Part shown: piece after piece, positions 46,593-53,680 of the stretch
Position numbering within the stretch: the stretch's first letter is position 1
Layout: the number at the start of each line of letters is the position of its first letter
NCBI GenBank assembly: GCA_002721445.1
Contig: PBKN01000005.1
Location: 219,689 to 283,688 of the forward strand
Reading direction: 5' to 3'
DNA length: 64,000 nucleotides
From: Chloroflexota bacterium
GTDB taxonomy: Bacteria; Chloroflexota; Dehalococcoidia; Lucifugimonadales; GCA-002723415
The notes under the pieces: generated by a model
Databases searched by the model: none
Told to the model about the DNA's origin: nothing
Seen by the model: the letters and a program-made list of their open reading frames with translations, nothing else
Program-made: the position numbers and the translations under genes

Positions 46593-47574
46593 TGTTTATT
46601 AACTTTTCTGTTCTAAAGAATTTAAAGAAGCACCAAGTTGAAAATGCAGTCATTAAATGCCAAATAGCATGAAGCTGAATAAACGAATCAGGATTACAAT
46701 ATGAAGAATTAGGTTTACCTTGAGCCCATATAATAAAAGATAGAATATACATAATCATTCCAAGAAAAAACCAGGGGAAGTATTTTCTTTTTTTAACTGG
46801 CTTATATCTAGAAAATAATGCAGGTAGCCAAAATAAAATAACCCACCAATATTTATCAAAATTAGAAAAAATTTCTATAGGAGTAATACCAAAAACAGCT
46901 GCAACTACAAAACCAATAAACCCTGAAAACCATCTGAATTTCGAAGTCCAAAATCTATATAATGTCTCTGAAATAATCCAAAGACCAATAGATAAGCCAA
47001 ACAAATCAAGATTTATACCTAAACTTGATCCAAATACCCATCTACTCAAAGCATATATTAAAACTATTATAATATATACTCTAATAAATTTTCTTATAGA
47101 CCAACGCCCCATTTCTCCAATGTTAATTATCCAAGGCAATATAATATACATAATCATACTTAAATTATCTGCCCAGCCACCCCAATTTGTATTAGTACCA
47201 TGCATTAACAAAGAACCAATACCTAAATAAACTACAGTTCCTGCATACAGTAATGATATTGGAGTTAATCCATAAAAATTATTTACATTATATTTATTCT
47301 TACAATCACTAGAGAGAATGCTAAACATTAATAATCCTGAGATCATAAAGCCTAGATTACTCAAGCTATTTATAGGTTCCTTAAATATACCTGCGCTTAT
47401 TCTTTCACACCATCTAGAAATGCTTCCATTAGCATACGATGTTTGATCTAACCCAATCAGCCCAAATGAAGCTAAGCCAATATATAAAATAAGAAAACCT
47501 AATGTAATAACTAATGCAATAGGCAATACCTTGTCTTTCCAAAAAGAATACCCAGTAATTAATCTAGACTGCAT
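46585..47574 (-). CDS. Ceramidase-like CREST-superfamily membrane hydrolase
   Basis: A 329-residue protein with seven or more helices. It keeps the alkaline ceramidase pattern: WCERISAGIFKEPINSLSNLGF (Cys56, Glu57, Asn), GIGSLLMHGTNTNWGGWADNLSM (His125, Asp136, Ser) and LHAIWHLMTAF (HxxxH) near residue 300. In the alkaline ceramidases these residues bind zinc or calcium, so the active site looks complete. Bacterial members act on unknown lipids or amides. It overlaps the DUF418 gene by 8 bp. Confidence 0.75.
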   Translation of the reverse strand: MQSRLITGYSFWKDKVLPIALVITLGFLILYIGLASFGLIGLDQTSYANGSISRWCERISAGIFKEPINSLSNLGFMISGLLMFSILSSDCKNKYNVNNFYGLTPISLLYAGTVVYLGIGSLLMHGTNTNWGGWADNLSMIMYIILPWIINIGEMGRWSIRKFIRVYIIIVLIYALSRWVFGSSLGINLDLFGLSIGLWIISETLYRFWTSKFRWFSGFIGFVVAAVFGITPIEIFSNFDKYWWVILFWLPALFSRYKPVKKRKYFPWFFLGMIMYILSFIIWAQGKPNSSYCNPDSFIQLHAIWHLMTAFSTWCFFKFFRTEKLINSE

Positions 47575-47939
47575 TTAAACAACACTCTCTCTATATCCTT
47601 GAATAAGATAAATAAAGAACCTTTGATTAAATAATACACTGGAATTTTACTTATCAAAAATATCATATCATTTAAGTTGATATGGATAATATCGAAACTA
47701 AGATTAACAATAGAAAAATTTGGATTTGTTAACCCACAAGACCTTATTTATATAAATTAAAAATTAATATTTGAAGCTTATGGGCTAACCATAATAATTA
47801 AAAATATATTATATTTAAAACAAATCATTATAAAGAGTAAAAACACCTAAATTATTAAAAAACAAATTTTTTAATCTTGAATTAGACAATTTAATTTCTT
47901 CTTAACAAAATATTATTAAATATTTTATAAATTTAACTA
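47575..47939. other. 365-bp intergenic region between Fur-family and ceramidase-like genes
   Basis: No ORF above 60 residues. It contains an imperfect inverted repeat GTTAACCCACAAG (47728-47740) and CTTATGGGCTAAC (47777-47789), 11 of 13 positions matching, 36 nt apart. An A/T-only hairpin lies around 47854-47873 near the 3' end of the Fur-family gene, which could be a weak terminator. Nothing else is recognisable. Confidence 0.6.
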
Positions 47940-48398
47940 CTATTGTATTTCTAAGCACTTACAATCATTGCAAGTGCTGAGAAGTTCTAATGAATGAGAC
48001 AATACTGAAACATTACGAGAAGATTCTATTTGTTCTATTTGTTCTTTAAGCTGTTGCTCTAAAATATCATCTAATTCAAAATCATCTACAGCCCCACAAT
48101 TATTGCAGAAAATATGATGATGATGGCCTTCTATATTGGATAGTTCTATCACTTTTGTTTTATCAGGAGTTTGAAATTCACTAATTAAATTGTAGTTTTC
48201 AAATATATTGATAATTCTATACAAAGAAGATATCGCAATTTTACCTTTTGACAATCTAATTACATCTTCTATTCTTAAAGGACCTTTGTTTTGCAACAAT
48301 ATTCCTAACAACTGAATCCTTGGTCGAGTTATAGGAATAGCATACTCTCTTAAAATTATCTTACATTCTTCTGTTAAATCTTTTTGGTCTTTAAACAT
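47940..48398 (-). CDS. Fur-family metalloregulator, probably Zur
   Basis: A 152-residue Fur-family protein. The winged helix covers YAIPITRPRIQLLGILLQNKGPLRIEDVIRLSKGKIAISSLYRIINIFENYNLI; the dimer/metal domain has EGHHHHIFCNNCGAVDDF (CxxC) and a second STCNDC pair, the structural Zn-Cys4 site. The regulatory His/Cys set is compatible with Zn sensing. It is divergent from a ZnuA-type lipoprotein with a Fur-type box between, so Zur is the best functional guess. A promoter places its mRNA start at or near the ATG. Confidence 0.88.
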   Translation of the reverse strand: MFKDQKDLTEECKIILREYAIPITRPRIQLLGILLQNKGPLRIEDVIRLSKGKIAISSLYRIINIFENYNLISEFQTPDKTKVIELSNIEGHHHHIFCNNCGAVDDFELDDILEQQLKEQIEQIESSRNVSVLSHSLELLSTCNDCKCLEIQ

Positions 48399-48404
48399 AA
48401 GGTT

Positions 48405-48433
48405 ATTATACCTATTAATTAATTAAATTCCAA
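48405..48433 (-). promoter_or_regulatory. Promoter of the Zur-like gene, possibly leaderless
   Basis: On the minus strand: TTGGAA (48428-48433), a 17-nt spacer, then perfect TATAAT (48405-48410). The -10 ends 6 nt before the ATG at 48398, so transcription would begin at about the start codon. Confidence 0.55.
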
Positions 48434-48456
48434 TGACTTAATTTTAGAAAGTAATC

Positions 48457-48506
48457 TTGACATATTATAAAAAACATGACATTATTGGGAATAAGAATCA
48501 TTCTCA
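48457..48506 (+). promoter_or_regulatory. znuA promoter with Fur/Zur-type box
   Basis: Perfect -35 TTGACA (48457-48462), 17-nt spacer, -10 CATTAT (48480-48485). The 7-1-7 box TAAGAAT-C-ATTCTCA lies at 48492-48506, covering the predicted start point; it matches its own reverse complement at 6 of 7 positions per arm. The position suggests repression by the adjacent Fur-family protein when metal is plentiful. Confidence 0.7.
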
Positions 48507-48522
48507 TTTAAGGAGGAATGTA

Positions 48523-49605
48523 ATGAAAATATTTAATTTATTAAAGAAATTCTCTGTAATTTTTTTAGCAATAACCTTGATTGGATGTGGGCTTGGAGAA
48601 GAATCTTCATCTGAAGTCGAAAAGCCTTCACCTGAAATCCAAGAGTCTAGTAAAGACCTTAATATTTTAGCCACAACGCCTATGCTAGGTGAATATGTTC
48701 AGCAAGTAGCAGGAGATGTTCTTGATGTACAGATTTTAATGCCTTATAGTGTTAATCCGCATATGTTTGATCCATCTCCTCAAGATGTTAAGAAGATCAG
48801 TGAAGCTGATTTAGTTTTTCATGTAGGTATAAAATATGAAAGTACAGCTCTCCGAAAACTAATTGAAAATACAGTAACTAATGAGCAAGTTTTAATTGAA
48901 ATAGGGTCTAGAATTAACCCTATAGAATTTAAAGACGAACACGATGATCATGATGGTCACGATGATCATGACGACGAAGGCAAACACGATGATCATGACG
49001 ACGAAGGCAAACACGATGATCATGATGACGAAGGCAAACACGATGATCATGACGGTCACGATGACCACGATGGCCACGATCATGGCACATTTGATCCCCA
49101 CTTTTGGTTTGATATCGATAGAGTGGTATTAGCTATTAATGAAATTAAAAAAGAATTAATAAAAATAGATCCAGAAAATAGAAGTTCTTATGAATCATCA
49201 GCAAATAGCTATATACAAGAATTAAAAACTTTAGATGAAGAAATAACTTCTCTAATTGAATCAATTCCTTCTAATAATAGAAAAATAGTGACTACTCATG
49301 AATCATTAGGCTATTTAGAAGTAAAGTATGGGATCAACGTTTTATCTACAATAATCCCAAGTTATACTACAGAAGATGGAACTACTCCTAAAGGATTAGT
49401 TAGTGTGATTGAAACAATAAAAGAAAATCAAATAAAAACAATCTTTCTTGAATCTGAAAGCCCTACTAAAGCTGCAGAAGTCATTGCTGATGAAACTGGT
49501 GCAATTTTAGTTTCGGGATTATGGGTTGAAACCTTGAAAGAAAATCAATCTTACATTGATTTTATGAAAACTAATATAGGTATTATTGTAGATTATCTAC
49601 AATAA
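48523..49605 (+). CDS. znuA: Zn/Mn ABC transporter substrate-binding lipoprotein (ZnuA-like)
   Basis: 360 residues from ATG 48523 (MKIFNLLKKF), which has an AAGGAGG site; the track start is a TTG lying in the -35 element. Lipobox LIGC (Cys22), then a TroA/SBP_bac_9 fold: MLGEYVQQVAGDVLDVQILMPYSVNPHMFDPSPQDV, a His/Asp-rich loop with three HDDHDDEGK repeats, DPHFWFDIDRV, and KIVTTHESLGYL. The His-rich loop is typical of Zn-binding ZnuA rather than Mn-specific members. It delivers metal to ZnuB/ZnuC encoded downstream. Confidence 0.93.
   Translation: MKIFNLLKKFSVIFLAITLIGCGLGEESSSEVEKPSPEIQESSKDLNILATTPMLGEYVQQVAGDVLDVQILMPYSVNPHMFDPSPQDVKKISEADLVFHVGIKYESTALRKLIENTVTNEQVLIEIGSRINPIEFKDEHDDHDGHDDHDDEGKHDDHDDEGKHDDHDDEGKHDDHDGHDDHDGHDHGTFDPHFWFDIDRVVLAINEIKKELIKIDPENRSSYESSANSYIQELKTLDEEITSLIESIPSNNRKIVTTHESLGYLEVKYGINVLSTIIPSYTTEDGTTPKGLVSVIETIKENQIKTIFLESESPTKAAEVIADETGAILVSGLWVETLKENQSYIDFMKTNIGIIVDYLQ
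48961..49041. repeat. Three 27-bp tandem repeats encoding the His-rich loop of ZnuA
   Basis: Unit GATGATCATGACGACGAAGG-CAAACAC, copies at 48961-48987, 48988-49014 and 49015-49041; the third has one silent-looking C-to-T change. Nine residues per unit. Further partial copies flank it, so copy number may vary between strains. Confidence 0.95.
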
Positions 49606-49616
49606 TACCTGATTAG

Positions 49617-49741
49617 CACGGTCGGTTGTTGCTGTTGAGCTCTACAGCGCACACTTAGAGCTTAGCAGCAACTTATACTTCCCACGGTCGGTTGTTGCTG
49701 TTGAGTTCTACAGCGCACACTTGGAGCTTAGCAGCAACTTA
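49617..49741. repeat. Tandem pair of 59-bp hairpin-forming repeats between znuA and znuC
   Basis: Copies at 49617-49675 and 49683-49741 (66-bp period) are identical except two positions. Each contains a 17-bp stem (5' side begins GTTGCTGTTGAG) with an 11-nt loop CAGCGCACACT. Both differences lie in the stem, and each turns a Watson-Crick pair into G-U, so pairing is retained in both copies. GC content is clearly above the surrounding DNA. No T-run follows, so a simple terminator is unlikely. Confidence 0.9.
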
Positions 49742-49824
49742 ATTTAATTTAAAGTAGTTTAAATCAATAAATAAGTGAATTTTCCTATAGTTAGATATTA
49801 TGAATTCTTGTATAGTTACAAATT

Positions 49825-50610
49825 ATGTTACAAAAAACTTCTAATGATAATTGCCAAATAGTTTCTGATGGTTGCTGTGTGGAACTTGGAAATGAAGTAA
49901 TTTTAGATGACGTTAGTTTCTCAATTAAAAAAGGAACCTTGGTTGGAGTTGTTGGCCCTAATGGAGGAGGAAAAACAACTTTATTTAATACTATATTGGG
50001 CTTAGTTTCAATCACTCATGGCTCAATTAAAATAAAAGGATTAGACCCTAAACAAACTTCAGGAATGATTGGATATGTTCCTCAAAAAGAAGAATTAAAT
50101 TGGAACTTTCCTGTAACTGCTAAGGAAGTCGTCCAAATGGGAATCACCAATAACAATTCATTACGACCTATTCCATCTAAAAAAGATCATCAAATAATTG
50201 AAGAATCGTTAAGCAAAGTAGATCTACTAGACAGAATTAATGATCGCGTAGAAAATATGTCGGGTGGACAAAGACAAAGGGTCTTTTTGGCTAGAACTTT
50301 AGCTCAGGGTGCAGAAATTTTACTTTTAGATGAAGCTTTTAGTGGAGTAGATATTGGTTCACAAGAAAAATTGTTAGATGTATTGAAAAAACTAAAAAAT
50401 GATGGAAATACGGTCTTAATGGCAACTCATGATTTGAACACAATTGGTGAAAGGTTTGATGAGGTTCTGTGCCTCAATAGACATTGCTGCGCTTTTGGTG
50501 ACCCGAAGCAGGTCTTGACCAAAGATGTTTTAGCTGAATTATATGGTTCCCATAGCTCAATGTTTGAAAACCATTCATTAGGTAACCATGGGCACAATGA
50601 TGGGATTTGA
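49825..50610 (+). CDS. znuC: Zn/Mn ABC transporter ATP-binding protein (ZnuC-like)
   Basis: A 261-residue ABC ATPase: Walker A GPNGGGKTT, Q-loop VPQKEELNWNFPVTAKEVVQMG, signature NMSGGQRQRVFLARTLA, Walker B ILLLDEAFSGVD and switch His MATHDL. It energises metal uptake with ZnuB. The C-terminal tail is His-rich (SSMFENHSLGNHGHND), possibly a metal contact. It overlaps znuB by 23 bp and is separated from znuA by the 219-bp repeat region. Confidence 0.95.
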   Translation: MLQKTSNDNCQIVSDGCCVELGNEVILDDVSFSIKKGTLVGVVGPNGGGKTTLFNTILGLVSITHGSIKIKGLDPKQTSGMIGYVPQKEELNWNFPVTAKEVVQMGITNNNSLRPIPSKKDHQIIEESLSKVDLLDRINDRVENMSGGQRQRVFLARTLAQGAEILLLDEAFSGVDIGSQEKLLDVLKKLKNDGNTVLMATHDLNTIGERFDEVLCLNRHCCAFGDPKQVLTKDVLAELYGSHSSMFENHSLGNHGHNDGI

Positions 50611-51427
50611 ATACATATACGAACCATTTTCTTACGCATTTATGATTAGATCTTTAATAGTTGCTGTTTCAGTTGGATTAATGTTGCCTTTGCTGGGTTC
50701 ATATGTTATCAACCGTAATTTAGGTTTTATGGGAGATGCAATTGCTCATGCTAGTTTACCAGCACTGGTTTTTGGATTATTAATAGGTGTGAATATTCTT
50801 ATAGCAGCTATACCTGCAGCAATACTTCTTGCTTTATTACTTGGATATCTAATCAACAAATCAAATATAGGCGAGGATACTGCAATTGGAATCATTTTTT
50901 CTTCGTTCTTTGCTCTAGGTTTTATTTTATTATCAATTTTTAAAAATATTGCACTCAACGTAGAAGATTTACTATTCGGACAAATTTTAGGCGTCTCCAG
51001 TTTTGATGTTTCAATTACTTTGATTTTAACTACAATTGTTATAATTACATCATTTATACTTTACAAACAATTTTTGTTTATCTCCTTTGACCCTAAGGGA
51101 GCTAAAGTAGCAGGAATAAAAGTAAATCTATTCAATAATATTTTTTTAGTGCTTTTATCTTTAGCTATTATTGCAGCATTACAATCTGTAGGAATAATTT
51201 TGGTTTTAAGCATGCTAATTACTCCTGCTGCTGCTGCTAAATTAATAATTAAGAGTTTCCCTAATACAATAATAACAGGAGCTATCTTTGGAATTACTGC
51301 TTCAATGAGCGGATTATATTTATCTTATTATTTAGATTTTCCTTCAGGACCATCAATGGCTTTAACCGCCACATTAATATTTATAATTGTTTGGATATTA
51401 AAAAGAACAATTAGTTATGCAAATTAA
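50588..51427 (+). CDS. znuB: Zn/Mn ABC transporter permease (ZnuB-like)
   Basis: A 279-residue ABC-3 family permease with eight or so helices. Family features: RSLIVAVSVGLMLPLLGSYVINRNLGFMGDAIAHASLPALVFGLL, then DLLFGQILGVS, and SMLITPAAAAKLI near the C-terminus. Starts inside znuC; ATGs at 50588, 50597 and 50600 are possible. Completes the importer with znuA and znuC. Confidence 0.95.
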   Translation: MGTMMGFEYIYEPFSYAFMIRSLIVAVSVGLMLPLLGSYVINRNLGFMGDAIAHASLPALVFGLLIGVNILIAAIPAAILLALLLGYLINKSNIGEDTAIGIIFSSFFALGFILLSIFKNIALNVEDLLFGQILGVSSFDVSITLILTTIVIITSFILYKQFLFISFDPKGAKVAGIKVNLFNNIFLVLLSLAIIAALQSVGIILVLSMLITPAAAAKLIIKSFPNTIITGAIFGITASMSGLYLSYYLDFPSGPSMALTATLIFIIVWILKRTISYAN

Positions 51428-51495
51428 CATATCTGACCATTGCAAAACTAATAATAAATCTTAATTTAGGTTATCTTAGATATATTAAAATGTAT

Positions 51496-52695
51496 TTACT
51501 TTTTTATAGCAGCATAAGTCATATTAGAGAATATTTGTTGCATATAATGGTGATGAGTAAGCCAAGGGTAATATGAACAATTTCGGGTATTTCCATATGA
51601 AGAATCATGGTAAGCACTTGTTAAAAATATAGTTATCAAATCATACTCTGGATCCACTATGGCTCTCATACCGTATGCTCCACCGTGGAAAAATGCTTTT
51701 GGGCTCATCAGGTCAGAACCTCTGTAGTGCGACTTATTTCTAACCATCCATCCTAATCCCTGACTCACAAAATCTGGTTTTTCTTGTAGATTTAGTTTAC
51801 TTCCACTATCCCACCATTGAAATTGTGGTTCTGTCATTCTCGAAACAGTAACTGGAGAAAGGATTTGAACATTATTATAAGACCCTTGATTAAGCATCAT
51901 TTGGCAGAAAGCAGCTATATCTCTAGGATTAGAAATTCCGTTACCTCCACCCATATTAAATTTAAAATGATGATGAAGTTCTAAGCCACTGTCATGTGGT
52001 GAAAGGTCTATTTCCATTGCTCTGTTGAAAAGAGGTATTGCCTGGTCAATTGGAGCTTTGGGAGTGTTAAAGTGTGAATTTGTCATAGCCATAGGTTTAA
52101 AAAGTAATTCCTTACTTAATTGCTCCCACTCTATTCCAGATGTTTTTTGTATCAATGTTACTAATACTTCAAATGCCGGAGTACTATAACTGAAATCGGT
52201 TCCAGGTTGAAACATCAATGGTTGTTCGCATATTCTGTTTATAACTTCATCAAAACAAGTAGGTTTAGGCTTTCCGTTTTGAGCTACTAGAGAATCCGAT
52301 AATCCTGAAGTATGCGTAAGTAAGTGTCTTGGAGTTATTGAATTTTTACCTTTTTGACCAAACTCGGATATATATTCTGCAACAGGAGTATCCAGAGAAA
52401 AATTTCCCATTTCGACCATCTTCATTGCTAAAGTAGCAGTTAGAGGCTTTGTTACAGATGCAATAGGAAACATACTGTTTGAATAGATTTTAATTCCCTG
52501 GTCTACAACTTTAGGATGTATAAAATATTTGTCTAGGACAATTTTACCCTTACGAACTACGAATACATATACTAATGGTATATGGCCTGCATTAACTTGT
52601 TGTTCAACATATTTTGATGCTAAATCAAGCTGACTGGAATCCATATCTACGGATTCAGCATCACCTTTGCTTATTTTTTGAATATATTTTGACAT
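51496..52695 (-). CDS. Beta-lactamase-family serine hydrolase (class C-like)
   Basis: A 399-residue member of the beta-lactamase/DD-peptidase/esterase superfamily. SxxK motif in FPIASVTKPLTA (Ser80, Lys83), the second motif as YST (Tyr170), and a HGGAYGM element near the C-terminus in the KTG position. No signal peptide is seen, so it is more likely a cytoplasmic esterase-type hydrolase (EstB-like) than a resistance enzyme. It is convergent with znuB and lies downstream of a membrane protein gene on the same strand. Confidence 0.9.
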   Translation of the reverse strand: MSKYIQKISKGDAESVDMDSSQLDLASKYVEQQVNAGHIPLVYVFVVRKGKIVLDKYFIHPKVVDQGIKIYSNSMFPIASVTKPLTATLAMKMVEMGNFSLDTPVAEYISEFGQKGKNSITPRHLLTHTSGLSDSLVAQNGKPKPTCFDEVINRICEQPLMFQPGTDFSYSTPAFEVLVTLIQKTSGIEWEQLSKELLFKPMAMTNSHFNTPKAPIDQAIPLFNRAMEIDLSPHDSGLELHHHFKFNMGGGNGISNPRDIAAFCQMMLNQGSYNNVQILSPVTVSRMTEPQFQWWDSGSKLNLQEKPDFVSQGLGWMVRNKSHYRGSDLMSPKAFFHGGAYGMRAIVDPEYDLITIFLTSAYHDSSYGNTRNCSYYPWLTHHHYMQQIFSNMTYAAIKK

Positions 52696-52727
52696 TTTTT
52701 CCAGTCATTAATAATGATTTAATAAAA

Positions 52728-53378
52728 TTAAGAAGTACTCTTCCTAGCCGACCATAGAATAAGGAATCCAGTTGCAGCTGTCATGAGAGGAAAGCCCAAA
52801 AAACCAATGAACCATATCATTCCGGCCCAATTATCCCCTGAAGAAAACATACCGCCAAATAAAACGCACGCCCCGAAGAATGCGAAGAATCCACCCACTA
52901 TCGGACTCAAGTTTTTTTGCTTAACTATCGCTAAACCTAACAACAACATGACTATGCCATTAAAGACAAATATACCTCTAAAAATTGCTTCGCTTATAGC
53001 ATATGCACTAAGAACATCACCACCCGACGTAACCCAACTGCTTTCTCTTTCTGTTACAGTTAATTCCAGCCCCGATGATACCATAGCAATTCCGGCTATA
53101 AGTAAAGCAAAAATTGATGCCAATCCAGCGAGATCAGAACCTGGTTTATTTTCCCCTTGCATGGAACGAGCCAGGTAATGAATTCCTATAAAAATAATCA
53201 TAATAGCCACAAAAAACAACACCATACTAATCGAAGCTATTGCATAATTCTCGGACATTCTTTGAAGCGTTTGTGCGAATGTCTGTTCATCACCACCTGG
53301 CTCGAATAAAACCAGCGAAGCGATCGCCAGAAAAGGTCCAGCTAGCATAAATGATCCAATAAGTTTTTTGGATAACAT
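52728..53378 (-). CDS. Membrane protein of unknown function with higher GC content
   Basis: A 216-residue protein with about six predicted helices (LIGSFMLAGPFLAIASLVLF, ISMVLFFVAIMIIFIGIHYL, LASIFALLIAGIAMVSSG, GIFVFNGIVMLLLGLAIV, GGFFAFFGACVLFGGMF, FIGFLGFPLMTAATGFLILW). The layout resembles DUF4386-type proteins, but I cannot confirm it. Three sampled 60-bp stretches have 42-48% GC, well above the window, and codons such as GCG, CGC and GGC are more frequent. AAGGAG supports the start. Confidence 0.75.
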   Translation of the reverse strand: MLSKKLIGSFMLAGPFLAIASLVLFEPGGDEQTFAQTLQRMSENYAIASISMVLFFVAIMIIFIGIHYLARSMQGENKPGSDLAGLASIFALLIAGIAMVSSGLELTVTERESSWVTSGGDVLSAYAISEAIFRGIFVFNGIVMLLLGLAIVKQKNLSPIVGGFFAFFGACVLFGGMFSSGDNWAGMIWFIGFLGFPLMTAATGFLILWSARKSTS

Positions 53379-53558
53379 AAATTACTCCTTAATTCATAAA
53401 AGTTAATAAATATATCTATATAACAATATGCTTTATTGAATGTCAATTCATGAATTTGAATACATTTTGTAAATATAACGTTAAGAATGCATTTTTTTCA
53501 ACAAAATATTACACTACTAAAACTCATATAAAAGATTAATTTTATATCTAAAAAGATA

Positions 53559-53635
53559 TGGTGGGCGGTATAAGATTCGAACTTATGACCTCTGCGATGT
53601 CAACGCAGCACTCTAAACCGCTGAGCTAACCGCCC
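53559..53635 (-). tRNA. tRNA-Val (anticodon GAC)
   Basis: Reverse strand cloverleaf: acceptor GGGCGGT/ACCGCCC, D-arm TAGCTCAGCGGTTTAGAGT, anticodon stem CTGCG/CGCAG with loop TTGACAT (GAC), T-arm ATAAG-TTCGAAT-CTTAT, discriminator A73 and encoded CCA (53559-53561). It lies 45 bp downstream of rpoC. Confidence 0.97.
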
Positions 53636-53680
53636 GCAAAATGGTCATTTAATAATTTTCAATAGAGGATTGAAAAAATA

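Noticed and set aside
48457-48522. Track start (TTG) of ZnuA
   Set aside because: The TTG is the start of a perfect TTGACA -35 element; ATG 48523 has the ribosome site and signal peptide.
48892-49132. Two ORFs in other frames of the znuA His-rich region
   Set aside because: Low-complexity by-products of the 27-bp tandem repeat.
49617-49741. The tandem repeat pair as a CRISPR array or integron attC site
   Set aside because: Only two adjacent copies with a 7-bp gap, no spacers, no cas genes or integrase. A GTTRRRY-like core occurs but the matching RYYYAAC core does not.
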